Shown here in pieces: positions 23,317 through 24,855 of a DNA stretch of 24,855 bases (its first letter is position 1; each line of letters starts with the position of its first letter). Made by a program: the position numbers and the translations under genes. This stretch comes from CANHVK01 sp046304235 (lineage in GTDB: Bacteria; Bacteroidota; Bacteroidia; Flavobacteriales_D; Crocinitomicaceae). The stretch is from the NCBI GenBank assembly GCA_046304235.1, contig JBKCEW010000102.1, positions 1-24,855 of the forward strand. The letters are read 5' to 3'. Below the pieces are notes generated by a model. It had not been told where the DNA came from and did no database searches. It saw only the letters and a list, made by a program, of their open reading frames with translations.

Positions 23317-24588
23317 ATGGCACAAGACATATTTGATAAAATCAAAAAAAATAGAGGCCCAATCGGACAATATTCTAAAGGAGTTCATGGTTATTTCACA
23401 TTCCCAAAATTAGAAGGTGAATTAGGCAACAAAATGATTTTCCGTGGTAAAGAGTGTTTAGTTTGGTCTTTAAACAACTATTTAGGACTTGCAAATCATC
23501 CTGAAGTTCGTGAAGCTGATGCGAAAGCTGCTGAACAATATGGTTTAGCTTACCCTATGGGAGCTAGAATGATGACCGGACAAACAGCTGAACACGAAAA
23601 ATTAGAATCAGAATTAGCTAATTTCATGGGGAAAGAAGATTGTATCTTGTTAAACTTCGGTTACCAAGGTATGGTTTCAGCCATTGATAGCTTATTAGAT
23701 AGAAATGATATTGTTGTATATGATAGTGAATCTCACGCTTGCATCTTAGATGGTATGCGTCTTCACACAGGAAAACGTTTCGTATTCCAACACAATGATA
23801 TGGAAAGTTTCGACAAACAAATGAGAAATGCAACTCGTTTGGCTGAACAAACTGGTGGTGGTATCCTTGTAATTACGGAAGGTGTTTTCGGAATGGCTGG
23901 AGACCAAGGAAAATTAAAAGAAATCGTTGAATTCAGAAAAAATGGAACATACAACTTCCGTTTATTTGTGGATGATGCACACGGTTTTGGTACTTTAGGT
24001 GAAACTGGACAAGGAGCTGGAGAAGCTCAAGGTGTTCAAGGTGAAATCGATGTACTTTTCGGAACATTTGCTAAATCAATGTCTTCTATCGGAGGTTTTA
24101 TTTGTGCTGATGAAAGTATTGTTGAATATTTACGTTACAACATGCGTTCTCAAATGTTTGCTAAAGCTTTACCAATGACAATCACAATTGGTGCTAGAAA
24201 ACGTTTGGAATTGTTACGTACTCGTCCTGAATTGAAAAACAAACTCTGGGAAATTACCAACGCATTACAAAACGGATTCAGAGATGCTGGTTTCAATATC
24301 GGTCATACAAATTCGCCTGTAACACCTGTTTTCATGAAAGGTTCTTTAGCAGAAGCTACAAACTTAACGTTCGACTTACGTGAAAACTACAATATTTTCT
24401 GTTCAATCGTTATTTACCCTGTAGTACCGAAAGACGTGATTATGTTACGTATCATTCCAACTGCAGCGCACACAATGGAAGATGTTCAATACACGATTGA
24501 CACTTTCAAGAAATTAAAATCTAAATTAGATAACGGTGATTACCAATCTGATGAATTAGCAGCTGTAGAGGTTGATTCTAAAAAATAA
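23317..24588 (+). CDS. Alpha-oxoamine synthase (serine palmitoyltransferase / cysteate acyltransferase type)
   Basis: A 423-residue PLP enzyme that condenses an amino acid with an acyl thioester, with loss of CO2. Seen: the PLP-stacking His140 in SESHACILDG, VDDAHGFGTLG (Asp219/Asp220 and His222 for the cofactor) and the Schiff-base Lys253 in GTFAKSMSSIGGF. The N-terminus DIFDKIKKNRGPIGQY and the MGARMMTGQT segment belong to a roughly 420-residue Bacteroidota subgroup that differs from the shorter Bacteroides sphingolipid SPT. Likely products are 3-ketosphinganine or, with cysteate, the precursor of capnine-type sulfonolipids; glycine C-acetyltransferase and 8-amino-7-oxononanoate synthase are less likely alternatives. 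It stands alone with its own terminator. Confidence 0.85.
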   Translation: MAQDIFDKIKKNRGPIGQYSKGVHGYFTFPKLEGELGNKMIFRGKECLVWSLNNYLGLANHPEVREADAKAAEQYGLAYPMGARMMTGQTAEHEKLESELANFMGKEDCILLNFGYQGMVSAIDSLLDRNDIVVYDSESHACILDGMRLHTGKRFVFQHNDMESFDKQMRNATRLAEQTGGGILVITEGVFGMAGDQGKLKEIVEFRKNGTYNFRLFVDDAHGFGTLGETGQGAGEAQGVQGEIDVLFGTFAKSMSSIGGFICADESIVEYLRYNMRSQMFAKALPMTITIGARKRLELLRTRPELKNKLWEITNALQNGFRDAGFNIGHTNSPVTPVFMKGSLAEATNLTFDLRENYNIFCSIVIYPVVPKDVIMLRIIPTAAHTMEDVQYTIDTFKKLKSKLDNGDYQSDELAAVEVDSKK

Positions 24589-24608
24589 TTGAATTTTCAA
24601 ATCACATT

Positions 24609-24640
24609 AAAAGCGTTTCCATTTGGAGACGCTTTTTTTT
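24609..24640 (+). terminator. Terminator after the alpha-oxoamine synthase gene
   Basis: A 12 bp stem (one G-U pair) made by 24609-24620 and 24625-24636 with a 4-nt loop, followed by a run of T to 24640. It starts 21 nt after the stop codon. The AAAAGCG/CGCTTTT core makes a strong Rho-independent terminator. Confidence 0.85.
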
Positions 24641-24650
24641 ATTTTAGTGA

Positions 24651-24691
24651 TTTTTCAAACTATAAATTAAGTTTATATTGTGTTTGAAAAA
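24651..24691. repeat. Interrupted inverted repeat in the 3' intergenic space
   Basis: Left arm TTTTTCAAAC then TATAAA (24651-24666), 5-nt centre, right arm TTTATA (24672-24677), a 4-nt bulge (TTGT, 24678-24681), then GTTTGAAAAA (24682-24691). That gives 16 matched pairs, all but two A/T. It lies between two convergent terminators, outside any gene I can see. The rest of 24641-24751 shows nothing recognisable. Confidence 0.55.
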
Positions 24692-24751
24692 ATTGCGATT
24701 GGCCTTACCTAACCCTTCTAAATCTTAAACCACTAAGAAATACCTATAAAC

Positions 24752-24777
24752 AAAAAAAGCAGGACTAAATCCTGCTT
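24752..24777 (-). terminator. Terminator for the minus-strand gene at the right edge
   Basis: An 8 bp inverted repeat, AAGCAGGA (24757-24764) and TCCTGCTT (24770-24777), with a 5-nt loop. Read on the minus strand it ends in a run of seven T (24758-24752). It lies 22 bp beyond the stop codon of the partial gene at 24800. Confidence 0.78.
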
Positions 24778-24799
24778 AACTATTATTTTTTTTTACTTT

Positions 24800-24855
24800 C
24801 TACTTCTTTAGAGGCATAGTAACCTCAATTGTCATCACTGAATCAACTCCATCTG
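24800..24855 (-). CDS. C-terminal end of an unidentified protein (partial)
   Basis: One minus-strand frame stays open from the right edge to a TAG stop at 24802-24800, encoding the last 17 residues DGVDSVMTIEVTMPLKK. The other two minus frames stop within a few codons, and a Rho-independent terminator lies just downstream, which together support a real gene end. The fragment is too short to assign: alternating hydrophobic residues (VMTIEVTMPL) suggest a final beta strand. Confidence 0.6.
   Translation of the reverse strand, partial: DGVDSVMTIEVTMPLKK

Noticed and set aside
1..24855. CRISPR array, insertion sequence, phage, toxin-antitoxin, restriction or other defence genes, tRNA or rRNA
   Set aside because: Read through both strands: no repeat-spacer pattern, transposase, integrase, nuclease/toxin pair or RNA-gene signature was found; nearly all space is taken by core genes.

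Overview
The window is an AT-rich (about one third GC by eye), gene-dense stretch of a Bacteroidota chromosome, most likely order Flavobacteriales. The evidence is the cluster bamD - Rpb6-like rpoZ - coaBC, a short CarB without the C-terminal allosteric domain, DUF4834, DUF4301, DUF2795 and FISUMP-type proteins, many FKBP lipoproteins, near-absence of Shine-Dalgarno sequences, and promoter boxes of the Bacteroidota type (TTG, 19 bp, TAnnTTTG). The family cannot be settled by reading alone. No phage, transposon, CRISPR array, rRNA or tRNA was seen.

Layout. 1-2482 (minus): an envelope/housekeeping operon read M23-LysM peptidase, bamD, rpoZ, coaBC (cut by the window edge), with a clear promoter at 2453-2482. 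2479-4863 (minus): nrnA-like DHH phosphoesterase, a GldI-like FKBP lipoprotein and a tandem-FKBP lipoprotein, spaced 6-9 bp apart. 4908-5792 (minus): dapA. 5881-9459 (minus): an outer-membrane-like protein, prmC and ligA, spaced 1-2 bp apart. 9535-10203 (minus): a FISUMP-domain exported protein. 10341-12174 (plus): an EamA transporter and a DUF58/VWA protein overlapping by 8 bp. 12178-13584 (minus): DUF4301. 13615-14934 (plus): a class I methyltransferase and a PduO-type cobalamin adenosyltransferase. 14973-15329 (minus): a CoA-binding-domain protein. 15393-21467 (minus): carB, a DUF4834 protein and a large YfhO-family membrane protein, with a strong terminator hairpin between the last two. 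21740-21961 (plus): DUF2795. 22043-23140 (minus): ychF. 23317-24588 (plus): an alpha-oxoamine synthase (sphingolipid/sulfonolipid type). The right edge (24800-24855, minus) holds the last 17 codons and stop of an unrecognised gene.

Functionally this is ordinary core genome: envelope building (BamD, M23 peptidase, FKBP lipoproteins, the alpha-oxoamine synthase, YfhO), DNA and RNA metabolism (LigA, RpoZ, NrnA-like), translation (PrmC, YchF), and amino-acid, pyrimidine and cofactor synthesis (DapA, CarB, CoaBC, ATR). I found no defence or mobile system. The items most worth a second look are: DUF4301 carrying what looks like a UDP-sugar pyrophosphorylase motif set; a terminator immediately in front of the YfhO start codon; CarB lacking its regulatory domain; three FKBP domains with eroded active sites; and a long interrupted inverted repeat between two convergent terminators near the right end.
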